This document shows, one piece after another, positions 37,735-46,468 of a stretch of DNA of 64,000 bases (position 1 is its first letter; every line of letters begins with the position of its first letter). The notes beneath the pieces are model-generated. The model was not told where the DNA came from and made no database searches. It saw only the letters and a list, made by a program, of their open reading frames with translations. Source of the DNA: Microvirga terrae (GTDB lineage Bacteria > Pseudomonadota > Alphaproteobacteria > Rhizobiales > Beijerinckiaceae); NCBI RefSeq assembly GCF_013307435.2, contig NZ_CP102845.1, forward strand, positions 4,400,001-4,464,000, read 5' to 3'. Position numbers and translations under genes: made by a program.

Positions 37735-38139
37735 TCAGGCGGCGTCGGGCCGCAGCTCGCTGGAATCATGGCCGGCACCGCCTTCATCGAAGCGTCGGCG
37801 CGCCGCCAGAATCTCATCCCGGTTCTGGATCGCCCACTCGCCGAGCCCCCGTACAGTCCTGAGCAGGGAGCAACCCAGCTCTGTAAGCTGGTAATCCACC
37901 CGGGGTGGAATGGTCGGGTAGACGGTGCGCGTCACGAGCCCGTCCCGCTCCAATCCGCGCAGCGTCAAGGTGAGCATGCGCTGGGAAATGCCCGTGACCG
38001 AACGGCGTAACTCGTTGAATCTCTTGGGGCCCTCGCCCATCTGGACCACGACCTGCACGCTCCATTTGTCGCCGACGCGCGACAGAATTTCGGTCACGGT
38101 CCGGCAGTTGGTGGGCACATGGATGTGACTGGGTGACAT
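37735..38139 (-). CDS. HxlR-family transcriptional regulator
   Basis: A 134-aa winged-helix regulator. Landmarks: CRTVTEILSRVGDKWSVQVV, then GPKRFNELRRSVTGISQRML and the wing GLERDGLVTRTVYPTIPPRVDYQLTELG. The Cys near the N-terminus (CRTV) matches the redox-sensing Cys position of HxlR/YodB relatives. ATG 38139 is chosen for the GGAGG site just upstream. It is divergent from the FMN reductase gene (103-nt shared region) and most likely controls it. Confidence 0.92.
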   Translation of the reverse strand: MSPSHIHVPTNCRTVTEILSRVGDKWSVQVVVQMGEGPKRFNELRRSVTGISQRMLTLTLRGLERDGLVTRTVYPTIPPRVDYQLTELGCSLLRTVRGLGEWAIQNRDEILAARRRFDEGGAGHDSSELRPDAA

Positions 38140-38242
38140 GAAAGTGCCTCCTTGCGCGACGCTCAAGAAGTTACTTAATGAGCCTCGGTTACAAAACGGA
38201 ACTTATGTGCTCCGGCCCCCGAATGCAAACCAAGGACATCCC

Positions 38243-38845
38243 ATGAAGCCCAAGCTTCACATCATCATCGCCAGCACTCGCCCCGGCCGGATCGGTCCGA
38301 GCGTCGCGGAATGGTTCCGCGATTTCGCCGACGAGCACGGCAGGTTCGATCCGGTTCTGGTCGATCTGGCCGACTTCAACCTGCCGGTCTTCAACGAGCC
38401 CGAGCATCCGCGCCTGCGCAACTATCACCACGCGCATACCAAGGCCTGGAGCGACAGTGTGGCAGAGGCGGACGCCTTCGTGTTCGTAACGCCCGAGTAC
38501 AATTTCGGCCCCCCGCCTTCTCTATTGAACGCCCTCAACTATCTCGTGGCGGAGTGGCAATACACCCCGGCCGGTTTCGTGAGCTATGGCGGCATCTCGG
38601 GTGGACTTCGCGCCGTCCAGATGACGAAGCAGATTCTCACCACCTTCAAGGTGATGCCCATCACGGAAGGCGTGCCGATGCCGATGGTGTTCCAGAACCT
38701 GGAAAACGGAAAGCTGAAGCCCGCCGAGATCTACAGGACCTCGGCCGCGGCCATGCTGGATGAACTCCACGTCTGGACCGAGGCCCTGAAGGGCGTCCGC
38801 TCCAAGCACAAAGCCTCTCTGGAGCGCAAGGCCGAAGCCGCCTGA
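38243..38845 (+). CDS. NADPH-dependent FMN reductase family protein
   Basis: A 200-aa flavodoxin-fold quinone/azo-type reductase. Nucleotide-binding start LHIIIASTRPGRIGPSVAEW, the family FVFVTPEYNFGPPPSLLNAL loop that contacts FMN, and SYGGISGGLRAVQMTK are clear. It probably reduces quinones or other electrophiles and is controlled by the divergent HxlR regulator, the YodB/azoR-type arrangement. A strong hairpin follows. Confidence 0.93.
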   Translation: MKPKLHIIIASTRPGRIGPSVAEWFRDFADEHGRFDPVLVDLADFNLPVFNEPEHPRLRNYHHAHTKAWSDSVAEADAFVFVTPEYNFGPPPSLLNALNYLVAEWQYTPAGFVSYGGISGGLRAVQMTKQILTTFKVMPITEGVPMPMVFQNLENGKLKPAEIYRTSAAAMLDELHVWTEALKGVRSKHKASLERKAEAA

Positions 38846-38861
38846 TTGTCCTGTCGAACCA

Positions 38862-38894
38862 AGAGGCACCGCTTTCGGCCAGAGCGGTGCCTCT
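38862..38894. terminator. Bidirectional terminator between convergent genes
   Basis: A 12-bp perfect stem (AGAGGCACCGCT/AGCGGTGCCTCT) with a 9-nt loop in the gap between the FMN reductase (+, stop 38845) and the iron alcohol dehydrogenase (-, stop 38912). It can serve both strands. T runs are short. Confidence 0.7.
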
Positions 38895-38911
38895 GTGCCT
38901 TTGTCAGCCGT

Positions 38912-40075
38912 TCAGAGACGTCCCGCCAGCGCATCTTCGAAGAGCGTGCGGGCGCTCTCCCGGGTGATCGGCACTGGATTGCCGCCGGCGGTCGGATCGT
39001 TCGGCGCCATCTCGGACATCTCGTCGAAGCGGGCCGCATCGACCTTCAGCCCCTCCAGGGTGTGCGGCACGCCGAGATCCTTGCGCAGCTGCAGCACCCA
39101 GTCGAAGAAGGCCTGGAATGACGGCTCGAGGCCGATATAGGCAGCGAGGCGCTCGATCCGGGTCTCGATGGCCTCGCGGTTGTAGACCAGCACGTAGGGC
39201 ATGAAGACCGCATTGGTCAGGCCGTGATGGGTGTCATAGAGCGCGCCGGTTGGATGCGAGAGGGCATGGATCGCCCCGAGGCCTTTCTGAAACGCGGTCG
39301 CTCCCATGGCGGCGGCAGACATCATCTGCGCGCGGGCCTCGATGTCCTGACCGTCCTTGTAGGCGCGGGGCAGGTACTCCTTCACGAGGCGGATGCCCTC
39401 GACCGCAATCCCGTCGGCCATCGGGTGATAGCCCGGTGCGCAATAGGCCTCGAGGCAGTGAGCCAGCGCATCGAGGCCGGTGCCTGCCGTAATGTGCGGC
39501 GGCATGCCGACCGTCAGCTCCGGATCGCAGATCACGATCTTCGGCATCATGAGCGGATGGAAGATCACCTTCTTGGTATGCGTGGCCTCCTGGGTGATCA
39601 CCCCGGCACGCCCCACCTCCGAGCCGGTGCCGGCGGTCGTCGGGACGGCGATGATTGGCAGAATGCCCTTGGGATCGGCGCGGGTCCACCAATCGCCGAT
39701 GTCTTCGAAGTCCCACATGGGTCGGGTCTGGCCCGCCATGAAGGCGATGACCTTGCCAGCATCGAGCGCCGAGCCTCCGCCGAACGCGACGACGCCGTCG
39801 TGCTTCCCGGACCTCAGGACATCAAGCCCCTTGTAGACATTGGTTTCAACCGGATTCGGCTTGATGTCCGAAAAGATCGCGGCTCTCAGACCGGCGCCCG
39901 TGAGCTGGTCGAGGGTCGCCTTCGTCATCGGCTGGGTGGCGAGGAACGGGTCCGTGACGATGAGCGGAGCCAAGATTCCCGAAGCCTTGCAGGCCTCGGC
40001 CAGTTCCGCAATGCGGCCTGCGCCGAAGCGCACGGCGGTGGGGTAGTTCCAGTTGGAGCGTGGAGATGCGGTCAT
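38912..40075 (-). CDS. Iron-containing alcohol dehydrogenase
   Basis: A 387-aa group III alcohol dehydrogenase. NAD-binding GGGSALDAGK is at about 98-107. Metal ligands are Asp and His in AGTGLDALAHCLEAY and His residues in LGAIHALSHPTGALYDTHHG. It oxidises an alcohol to an aldehyde with NAD. Last gene of the minus-strand amine operon, 11 nt after the aldehyde dehydrogenase, so substrate handover from alcohol to aldehyde to acid is likely within one pathway. Confidence 0.94.
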   Translation of the reverse strand: MTASPRSNWNYPTAVRFGAGRIAELAEACKASGILAPLIVTDPFLATQPMTKATLDQLTGAGLRAAIFSDIKPNPVETNVYKGLDVLRSGKHDGVVAFGGGSALDAGKVIAFMAGQTRPMWDFEDIGDWWTRADPKGILPIIAVPTTAGTGSEVGRAGVITQEATHTKKVIFHPLMMPKIVICDPELTVGMPPHITAGTGLDALAHCLEAYCAPGYHPMADGIAVEGIRLVKEYLPRAYKDGQDIEARAQMMSAAAMGATAFQKGLGAIHALSHPTGALYDTHHGLTNAVFMPYVLVYNREAIETRIERLAAYIGLEPSFQAFFDWVLQLRKDLGVPHTLEGLKVDAARFDEMSEMAPNDPTAGGNPVPITRESARTLFEDALAGRL

Positions 40076-40086
40076 GATGGTTTCAA

Positions 40087-41478
40087 TCAGATCTGACGGA
40101 GATGGTAGGATTTCGGGCGTGTGAGCGCTTCATAAGCCAGCCTCGACAGGCTCGCCCCACGACCCGTGTCCTTCACGCCCGTCCAGGCGAGCGCGGGATC
40201 GAGATAGTCGCAGCGGTTCATGAAGACGGTGCCGGTCTCAAGCTTCTCGCCGATGGCCTCGGCCGCATCGACATCGGAGGTCCAGATCGCCGCGGAGAGG
40301 CCGTAGGGGGAATCGTTCATGAGGCGGATCGCCTCCTCGTCTCCCTTCACCTTCATGATGCCGACCGTCGGGCCGAAGCTCTCGTCGCGCATCACGCTCA
40401 TGGAATGATCGACGTTCGTCAGCACCTGTGGCGCCAGATAGGCCGTGTCGCCCACGTCCGCCCCGAAGCGCTTGGTGTCGATATGCGCCCTCGCGCCCTT
40501 TGCCACGGCCTCCGCATTCTGGTGGCGCACGAGATCGGCAAAGCGCTTATGCGCCATCGGCCCCAGCGTCGTCGCCTCGTCGAGCGGATTGCCGAGCACG
40601 TATCGGTTCACGAGATCGACCGCGCCTTCGACGAAGCGGTCGTAATGCCTCTCGTGCACATAGATGCGCTCGATACCGCAGCAGCACTGGCCCGAGTTGA
40701 AGAAGGCGCCGTCGACCAGATTCTCGATGGCGTGATCGATGTTGGCGTCCTCGCGCACATAGGCGGGATCCTTGCCACCGAGTTCGAGCCCGAGCGACGT
40801 GAAGCTGCCCGCCGCCGCCCGCTCGATGGCGCGACCACCCGAGACGGAACCGGTGAAGTTGCAGTGATCGACGAGGCCGGCACTCAGGATGCGGCTTGTC
40901 TGATCATGGCTCAGATACAGGTTCTGGAACAGACCTTTCGGCATTCCCGCCCGGTCCATGGCCGCCTGGAAGCGTTCACCCGCAAGAACCGTCTGGGAAG
41001 CGTGCTTGAGCAGGACCGCATTGCCGGCCATGAGCGCCGGCACGATTGTGTTGATGGCGGTGAGATACGGATAGTTCCAGGGCGCGACGACCATGACGAG
41101 CCCCACCGGCTCCCGTTTGATCATGCGGCGGAAGCCCGGTCTCTCGTCATCCGCCGGGATAGGCTGGAGGCTCTTCTCCGCGATCCCGATCATGTGGCGC
41201 GCCCGCTCCTCGACGCCGCGGAACTCGCCCCCGTACCGCACAGGGCGGCCCATCTGCTGGGCAAGCTCAGGCACCACCTCCTGGTTCATGGCGAGCAGCG
41301 CGTCGAGAAAAGCGGGGACCTTCTGCGCGCGCTCGGCGATGGGTGTGTTGCGCCACGCCTTTTGCGCCTCGCGCGCCGAGACAAGGGCGGCCTCGATGGC
41401 AGCCTCGGACAGGATGGGGCGGCGGACGAGCTCGCGTCCGTCGATGGGGGAAATGCAGACGATATCGGTATCGGCCAT
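40087..41478 (-). CDS. Aldehyde dehydrogenase family protein
   Basis: A 463-aa NAD(P)-dependent aldehyde dehydrogenase. Substrate/cofactor motif MVVAPWNYPYLTAINTIVPA, general base Glu in LGLELGGKDPAYV, and catalytic Cys in FFNSGQCCCGIERIYVHE are present, with the C-terminal ESFGPTVGIM motif. From ATG 41478 (MADTDIVCISPIDGRE); the longer upstream frame is overlap. Between the glutamine-synthetase-like gene and the iron alcohol dehydrogenase. Confidence 0.94.
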   Translation of the reverse strand: MADTDIVCISPIDGRELVRRPILSEAAIEAALVSAREAQKAWRNTPIAERAQKVPAFLDALLAMNQEVVPELAQQMGRPVRYGGEFRGVEERARHMIGIAEKSLQPIPADDERPGFRRMIKREPVGLVMVVAPWNYPYLTAINTIVPALMAGNAVLLKHASQTVLAGERFQAAMDRAGMPKGLFQNLYLSHDQTSRILSAGLVDHCNFTGSVSGGRAIERAAAGSFTSLGLELGGKDPAYVREDANIDHAIENLVDGAFFNSGQCCCGIERIYVHERHYDRFVEGAVDLVNRYVLGNPLDEATTLGPMAHKRFADLVRHQNAEAVAKGARAHIDTKRFGADVGDTAYLAPQVLTNVDHSMSVMRDESFGPTVGIMKVKGDEEAIRLMNDSPYGLSAAIWTSDVDAAEAIGEKLETGTVFMNRCDYLDPALAWTGVKDTGRGASLSRLAYEALTRPKSYHLRQI

Positions 41479-41551
41479 GATGGTATGCCTGAATGACCAT
41501 GATCCCCGAGAATCATGGTCGCCTCCTGTGCGTTGATTATGGGACGGTCTT

Positions 41552-42922
41552 TTAGATGATCTCGAAGTAACGGGCGAGCTGCCAGTCGGTGATGGCCTTG
41601 CGGGCCTCGCGCTCCTCCCATTCGCGGGTGGCCGCATAATGGTCGACGAAGGTGTCGCCGAAAAGCTCTCGGGCCGCCTTGGACCCCTTCAGACGCTCGG
41701 CCGCCTCGCCGAGGGAACGCGGCAAGGCCCGCTCCTTCGGATGCTCGACCGCATAGGCGTTGCCTTCGATGGGGTCTCCGGGATCGATCCGGTTCTGGAT
41801 GCCCCACAGGCCGGACCCGATGGCCGCCGCCAGGGCAATGTACGGGTTGATGTCGGCGGCGGCGACCCGGTATTCCACGCGCTGCGATTTCTCCGATCCG
41901 GGGATGACCCGCAGCGCCGTGGTGCGGTTCTCGACGCCCCAGGCCGAATCGGTCGGTGCCCAGAAGCCCGGGATGAGCCGCGTGTAGCTGTTGACCGTGC
42001 AGGCCACCATGGCGAGGAGCTCGGGCATCAGCGCCTGCTGGCCGCCGACGAACCAGCGCATCGTCTCGGACATGGTGTGCTTGCCGGACGGATCGTAGAA
42101 TGCGCCTTTGCCGGACCGCAGGTCGCGCAGGGACGTGTGCAGATGGCCGGATTGACCGGGCCAGTCGCGCGACCATTTCGCCATGAAGGTCGCCATCCAG
42201 CCACGGCGTTGCGCCAGAATCTTGGTGTAGGTCTTGAACAGCGCCGCCTTGTCGGCGGCCTTCAGGGCATCGTCGACGCGGATCGCTGCTTCCAGAACAC
42301 CAGGCCCCGTTTCGGTATGCAGTCCCTCGATCTCGAAATCCATCCTGTTCGCGAGGTCGAGGAGCTCATGGTAGAAATCCGCATGGACTCCTGACCGAAG
42401 CACGGAGTATCCGAAAAATCCCGGCGTAATGTTCTTGAGGTTCTTGTAATCCTTCTCCCTTACGGAGTGCGGCGTTTCCTCGAACAGGAAGAACTCGAAC
42501 TCGGCCGCGGCCGACACGGCAAAACCCATTGCCTCCGCCCGATTCAGGACGCGCCGAAGCACCCCACGTGGGCAGGCTTCCTCCGCATAGCCCTCGAACT
42601 CGGCGAGAAAGAACGGCAGATCGTCCTCGAAGGGAATGAGCCGCATCGTCTCCGGCAGCACCCGAACCGGCGCATCCGGATAGGCCGTGTGCCAACCCGT
42701 AAGCTTGGTGTTGTCGTAGAGCTGATCGTTGGAGTCCCAGCCCAGGACCACGTCGCAAAAGCCGAAGCCCTTTTCGAGGGCTGATTCGAATTTGTCGCGT
42801 GCCATGTACTTGCCGCGCATGATGCCGTCGACATCGGTCACCCCGACCTTCACGAAGCGAAGATCGCGGCTGCGCACATATTCTACCGCATCCGCGGCAT
42901 TCTTGATCTTGGGAGCGTCCAT
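41552..42922 (-). CDS. Glutamine synthetase family protein, gamma-glutamyl-amine ligase-like
   Basis: A 456-aa protein of the GS superfamily. Motifs: FVKVGVTDVDGIMRGKYM, EFEFFLFEETP, HTETGPGVLEAAI, WPGQSGHLHTSLRD, and ENRTTALRVIPGSEKSQRVEYR. This pattern fits the PuuA/GlnA-like ligases that join glutamate to an amine rather than ammonia. No adenylylation-site Tyr context is visible. Its neighbours (amine permease, alcohol and aldehyde dehydrogenases, amidohydrolase) support amine catabolism. ATG 42922 (MDAPKIKNAADAVEY) is chosen over longer frames. Confidence 0.9.
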   Translation of the reverse strand: MDAPKIKNAADAVEYVRSRDLRFVKVGVTDVDGIMRGKYMARDKFESALEKGFGFCDVVLGWDSNDQLYDNTKLTGWHTAYPDAPVRVLPETMRLIPFEDDLPFFLAEFEGYAEEACPRGVLRRVLNRAEAMGFAVSAAAEFEFFLFEETPHSVREKDYKNLKNITPGFFGYSVLRSGVHADFYHELLDLANRMDFEIEGLHTETGPGVLEAAIRVDDALKAADKAALFKTYTKILAQRRGWMATFMAKWSRDWPGQSGHLHTSLRDLRSGKGAFYDPSGKHTMSETMRWFVGGQQALMPELLAMVACTVNSYTRLIPGFWAPTDSAWGVENRTTALRVIPGSEKSQRVEYRVAAADINPYIALAAAIGSGLWGIQNRIDPGDPIEGNAYAVEHPKERALPRSLGEAAERLKGSKAARELFGDTFVDHYAATREWEEREARKAITDWQLARYFEII

Positions 42923-42982
42923 ACGAAGAACCTTGACCTGGCGGAGGAGAGGAGCGCGCACGACGCGCGCTCCCTTGTGGCG

Positions 42983-44518
42983 TCAGTGCGTCTTGTATCC
43001 GCTTTCACCCTTGGTGAGCGCGAATTCCTCCTCCGGCGAGAGGATGAGCTTGTGGCGCCCGATCAGGAGGAAATAGGCCATCATCACCACATAGTAGATG
43101 GCCACGCCGGTCACGCCGGCCCGGAACACGGGGTCGGTCAGCTGGAAGACGAGCGTCACGGCCGCTATCGCCATGCAGATCACCGCGCCCGCGATGCCGA
43201 AGGGGCTCGTATAGGGCCGATGCAAGTCCGGGAACTTCCTCTTGAGCACGATATAGGACATGCCCTGCATGAAATAGGCCAGCATTGCTCCCGCGACCGC
43301 CATGTTGAGCAGCGTCCCGCCGATGACCGTGGCTCCGGCTTCGGCACCGACCGAAAACCAGATGACCAGCATGACGAGAAGGCCGATCACCGCTCCCGCC
43401 ACCAGGGCCACATGCGGCGTCTTGCGCGCTCCGTGCGTGACTGACAGGAAGCTCGGAAAGTAGCCTGCCCGCGACAGCGAGTAGATCTGCCGTCCGAAGG
43501 CGAAGATGATGGTGTGGAAGGATGCGATGAGCCCGATCACCGCGATGGCCGCCAGGATCTTCGCGATATCGGTGCCGAACAGGGTCCGGAACCCGTCGAG
43601 CAGCGGCTCGCCGGACTTGCCGAGCCCGACCGCGCCCGGTGCGATGCCCGTGTTCAGGAACAGCACGAGGAACGCTGAAGCGATCAGGGTCAAGATGCCG
43701 GCGATGATGCCTTTGGGCATGTCCCGCTGCGGGTCATGCGATTCCTCGGCCGCGAGCGGCAGTTGCTCGATGGCGAGGAACAGCCACACGGCGAAAGGCA
43801 GGGACGCCAGGATGCCGAGGGCGCCATTCGGCAGGAACGGGCCGTTGCCGCTGGGAAGCTCCGCACCATCGGGGCCGATGTTCAGCGCCCAGCGGGCGAA
43901 GTCGAACTGACCGGAGAGCAGCACCGACACGTAGAAGAAGGCGAGCACCGCGAGAGCGGCCAGCGTCACGGTCACCGTGACCTTGAACGACAGTTCCACC
44001 CCGATGATGTTGAGGCCGACGAACAGGGCGTAACACAGCACCCAATAGACGGGCTGGAAGGCCGGCGCCGTCTCGAAGATCGCCGACAGATACGAGCCGA
44101 TGAAGAACACGATCACGGCCGGAGTCAGAACGAACTCGATGTTCTCCGCGATGCCCGTGACATATCCCGCCCACGGTCCCATGGAGGTGCGGGCGAACGA
44201 ATAGGCGCCGCCGGTGTGTGGCAGGGCCGGCGACATCTCGGCCAGCGAGAAGGTCAGGCCGAGATACATGACGGCGATGACGATGGTGGCGAAGAACATC
44301 GACCCGAAGCCGTTGGCGAGGCCGAGATTCCAGCCTGAATAATGGCCCGAGATCACCGCCCCGACGCCGAGCGCCCAAAGCGACCAGACGCGGGCGTGGC
44401 GCTTGAGCCGCCGCGCCTCGAAATAGCTCTCATCCACGGTCGTGTAGGTAATGCCGGCGGCACCCTGCACGCCGGCCGGGGGCGCATGCACCCCGGTGCT
44501 TCCTTGTCCGACTGACAT
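42983..44518 (-). CDS. APC-family amino acid/amine permease
   Basis: A 511-aa permease with 12 predicted helices, similar to ethanolamine/amino-acid permeases (Eat group): ALGVGAVISGHYSGWNLGLANG near residues 50-71, IEQLPLAAEESHDPQRDMPKGI in the middle, and FGRQIYSLSRAGYFPSFLS. It would import the amine consumed by the enzymes downstream. Located upstream of the GS-like gene with a 60-nt gap and 63 nt after the amidohydrolase gene. Confidence 0.91.
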   Translation of the reverse strand: MSVGQGSTGVHAPPAGVQGAAGITYTTVDESYFEARRLKRHARVWSLWALGVGAVISGHYSGWNLGLANGFGSMFFATIVIAVMYLGLTFSLAEMSPALPHTGGAYSFARTSMGPWAGYVTGIAENIEFVLTPAVIVFFIGSYLSAIFETAPAFQPVYWVLCYALFVGLNIIGVELSFKVTVTVTLAALAVLAFFYVSVLLSGQFDFARWALNIGPDGAELPSGNGPFLPNGALGILASLPFAVWLFLAIEQLPLAAEESHDPQRDMPKGIIAGILTLIASAFLVLFLNTGIAPGAVGLGKSGEPLLDGFRTLFGTDIAKILAAIAVIGLIASFHTIIFAFGRQIYSLSRAGYFPSFLSVTHGARKTPHVALVAGAVIGLLVMLVIWFSVGAEAGATVIGGTLLNMAVAGAMLAYFMQGMSYIVLKRKFPDLHRPYTSPFGIAGAVICMAIAAVTLVFQLTDPVFRAGVTGVAIYYVVMMAYFLLIGRHKLILSPEEEFALTKGESGYKTH

Positions 44519-44581
44519 CGAGTAGATCCTCCAAGAAGTTCTGTCGTTCGGGTCACGGCACGGTCCGCGCCATGCCCGTCA

Positions 44582-45370
44582 TCAGAGCGTCCGTGCCCCC
44601 TCCCTCAAAAGCGGCGCAAGACGGCGAGCCCACGACGCCTGTCCGTCTTGTGCGCGGATCAGGTCGTTGCGGATTTCGATCATCAGCGGATGGAGGCCTC
44701 GCCTCACGGCGTGTCGCTCGAGGGTGTGGAACACCCGGTCCGCTGGAGAATAAGGTTCGTTCATGCCGACGATGAGCGTCGGGTCCTGCCGCAATCCGGC
44801 TTCGACGCTGCGCGCATAACGCTCGTCGCGATCGAAGATCAGGCCGATTTGCCAGGGGCGCGGCACGTCCCGATAGACCGGCGTGAACGAGTGAATGGAC
44901 ACGACGGCGGCCAGCTGTCCTGCGGCCGTGCGGGACTTCACGAGGGCGTCGACCACGCCGTGAAAGGCGTCATACACCTCCCGCACCCGGACTGCCCTCT
45001 CCGTCTCGTCGAGATCGAGATTGCCGGGGATCGTGGTGCGTTCGCTGAGCGTCCAGATCGAATCCGGCGCCGAGGGATCTCGGTTGAGATCGAGCACGAG
45101 GCGCGAGACGCCCGCGTGGATCAGCGGCGCGTCGAGGAGCCGCGAGAGATCCTTCGCCACGCCGAGCGCGCCCGGATCCCAGGCGATATGGCTTTCGAGA
45201 TCCGAGGGCTGGAGGCCCAGCGTGCCGTAGCGGGCCGGGAGGTGATTGGAGGCATGTTCGCAGATGAGCAGGATGGGCGAACGCCCGTTCGGGTTCTCGA
45301 TGGTGGCAACCGGTTGTTCTGCCGTTACGGCAGGGGGCAGATCGTCCGTCTTCCGACTCGCCTGCGTCAT
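44582..45370 (-). CDS. N-formylglutamate amidohydrolase family protein
   Basis: A 262-aa zinc amidohydrolase-like protein: SPILLICEHASNHLPARYG, AWDPGALGVAKDLSRLLDA, HAGVSRLVLDLNRDPSAPD and VVSIHSFTPVY are family motifs. The classical role is N-formylglutamate to glutamate plus formate. In this operon, removal of the gamma-glutamyl group from the oxidised intermediate is a plausible alternative (inference). First gene of the minus-strand amine operon, divergent from the RpiR regulator. Confidence 0.9.
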   Translation of the reverse strand: MTQASRKTDDLPPAVTAEQPVATIENPNGRSPILLICEHASNHLPARYGTLGLQPSDLESHIAWDPGALGVAKDLSRLLDAPLIHAGVSRLVLDLNRDPSAPDSIWTLSERTTIPGNLDLDETERAVRVREVYDAFHGVVDALVKSRTAAGQLAAVVSIHSFTPVYRDVPRPWQIGLIFDRDERYARSVEAGLRQDPTLIVGMNEPYSPADRVFHTLERHAVRRGLHPLMIEIRNDLIRAQDGQASWARRLAPLLREGARTL

Positions 45371-45449
45371 GCGGTTCTCCGTCGACCCGCCCGAAGGCCG
45401 GCCAATCCCCGTTTGAACGCTTGATACGTTTCTTGTACTTTTCTCTCGT

Positions 45450-45463
45450 GATGAAATTTCTGA
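45450..45463. promoter_or_regulatory. Candidate RpiR operator in divergent promoter region
   Basis: The palindrome GAAATTTC (45453-45460) lies in the 124-nt gap between the amidohydrolase and RpiR genes, an AT-rich stretch. RpiR-type regulators commonly bind short AT-rich dyads. Its location centrally between divergent starts supports an operator, but no second copy is obvious. Confidence 0.3.
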
Positions 45464-45494
45464 TACAGGTTTTCAGAACCGTCAAGGAGGGGGT

Positions 45495-46382
45495 GTGAAT
45501 CAATCCGGTATGCGCGACGACCACCGCCCTCCCCTGACCGCACCGCCGAGCCTCGCCGAGCGCATCCGTCTCGAGATGGATTCGTTCACACCCAGCGAGA
45601 AGCGCGCTGCGCATCTTCTCCTGAGCCATTATCCGTTCGCGGGCCTCGACACGGTAGCCGAATTCGCCTCCCGGGCCGGGATTTCCGCTCCGTCAGTCCT
45701 ACGCTTCGTCACCCGCCTCGGATTCGGTGGCTTTCCGGACTTCCAGAAGCACCTGCGCGAGGAGTTGGAAGCTCAGCTCCTCTCCCCCTTGGCCAAGGCG
45801 AGCCCCTCCGACAAGAGCCAGAGTGCGCCGGCGCTCGCGGCCTTTGCGGAGGCGGTGATCGGGAACCTGCAGGCGACGGTGGAGAACATCGCACCGGCCG
45901 AGTTCGAAGCCGTGGTCGCGCTGCTGTCGGATCCGCGCCGGCACATTCATTTCACCGGCGGGCGCTTCACCGGCGCTCTGGCCCGCTATGCGGAGAGCCA
46001 CTTCCGCATCGTGCGCAGCCACATCGATTTCATCGAGGGGCAGCCGGTGCTCTGGCGCGATCGGATGATCGAGATCGGACGCAAGGACGTGGTCGTCGCC
46101 TTCGACATCCGGCGCTACCAGGAGGACGTCACGGCCCTGTGCGAGACGGCCGCCAGGCAGGGCGCGACGGTGGTTCTGCTCACCGATCCCTGGCTCTCGC
46201 CGATCGCCCGTGTGGCCCGGCACGTGCTGCCGGCCCATATCGTGGCGCCTTCCAACTGGGACTCGTCGGCGGGCCTCCTGCTCCTCACCGAAGCTCTCGT
46301 GGCGGCCGTCACGAAACGCCTGTGGGAAAGTGCCAAACCGCGCATGGAGGCGGTTGAGCGTCTAAGGAACCGGAGAACCTAG
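45495..46382 (+). CDS. MurR/RpiR family transcriptional regulator
   Basis: A 295-aa regulator with an N-terminal HTH_6 domain (TPSEKRAAHLLLSHYPFAGL, FASRAGISAPSVLRFVTRLG, FGGFPDFQKHLREELE; about 35-105) and a C-terminal SIS domain (about 135-265, with FTGGRFTGALARYAESHF) that normally senses a small metabolite. Start GTG 45495 with an AAGGAGGG site. Divergent from the amine operon and probably its local regulator. Confidence 0.93.
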   Translation: MNQSGMRDDHRPPLTAPPSLAERIRLEMDSFTPSEKRAAHLLLSHYPFAGLDTVAEFASRAGISAPSVLRFVTRLGFGGFPDFQKHLREELEAQLLSPLAKASPSDKSQSAPALAAFAEAVIGNLQATVENIAPAEFEAVVALLSDPRRHIHFTGGRFTGALARYAESHFRIVRSHIDFIEGQPVLWRDRMIEIGRKDVVVAFDIRRYQEDVTALCETAARQGATVVLLTDPWLSPIARVARHVLPAHIVAPSNWDSSAGLLLLTEALVAAVTKRLWESAKPRMEAVERLRNRRT

Positions 46383-46468
46383 AGGAGGCCAGCCTCATAT
46401 TTAGGGTATTAATGTTATGTTATAGAAGATATAAGGAGATGGAATAACATTTAAAGAAGCTTCTCCTT

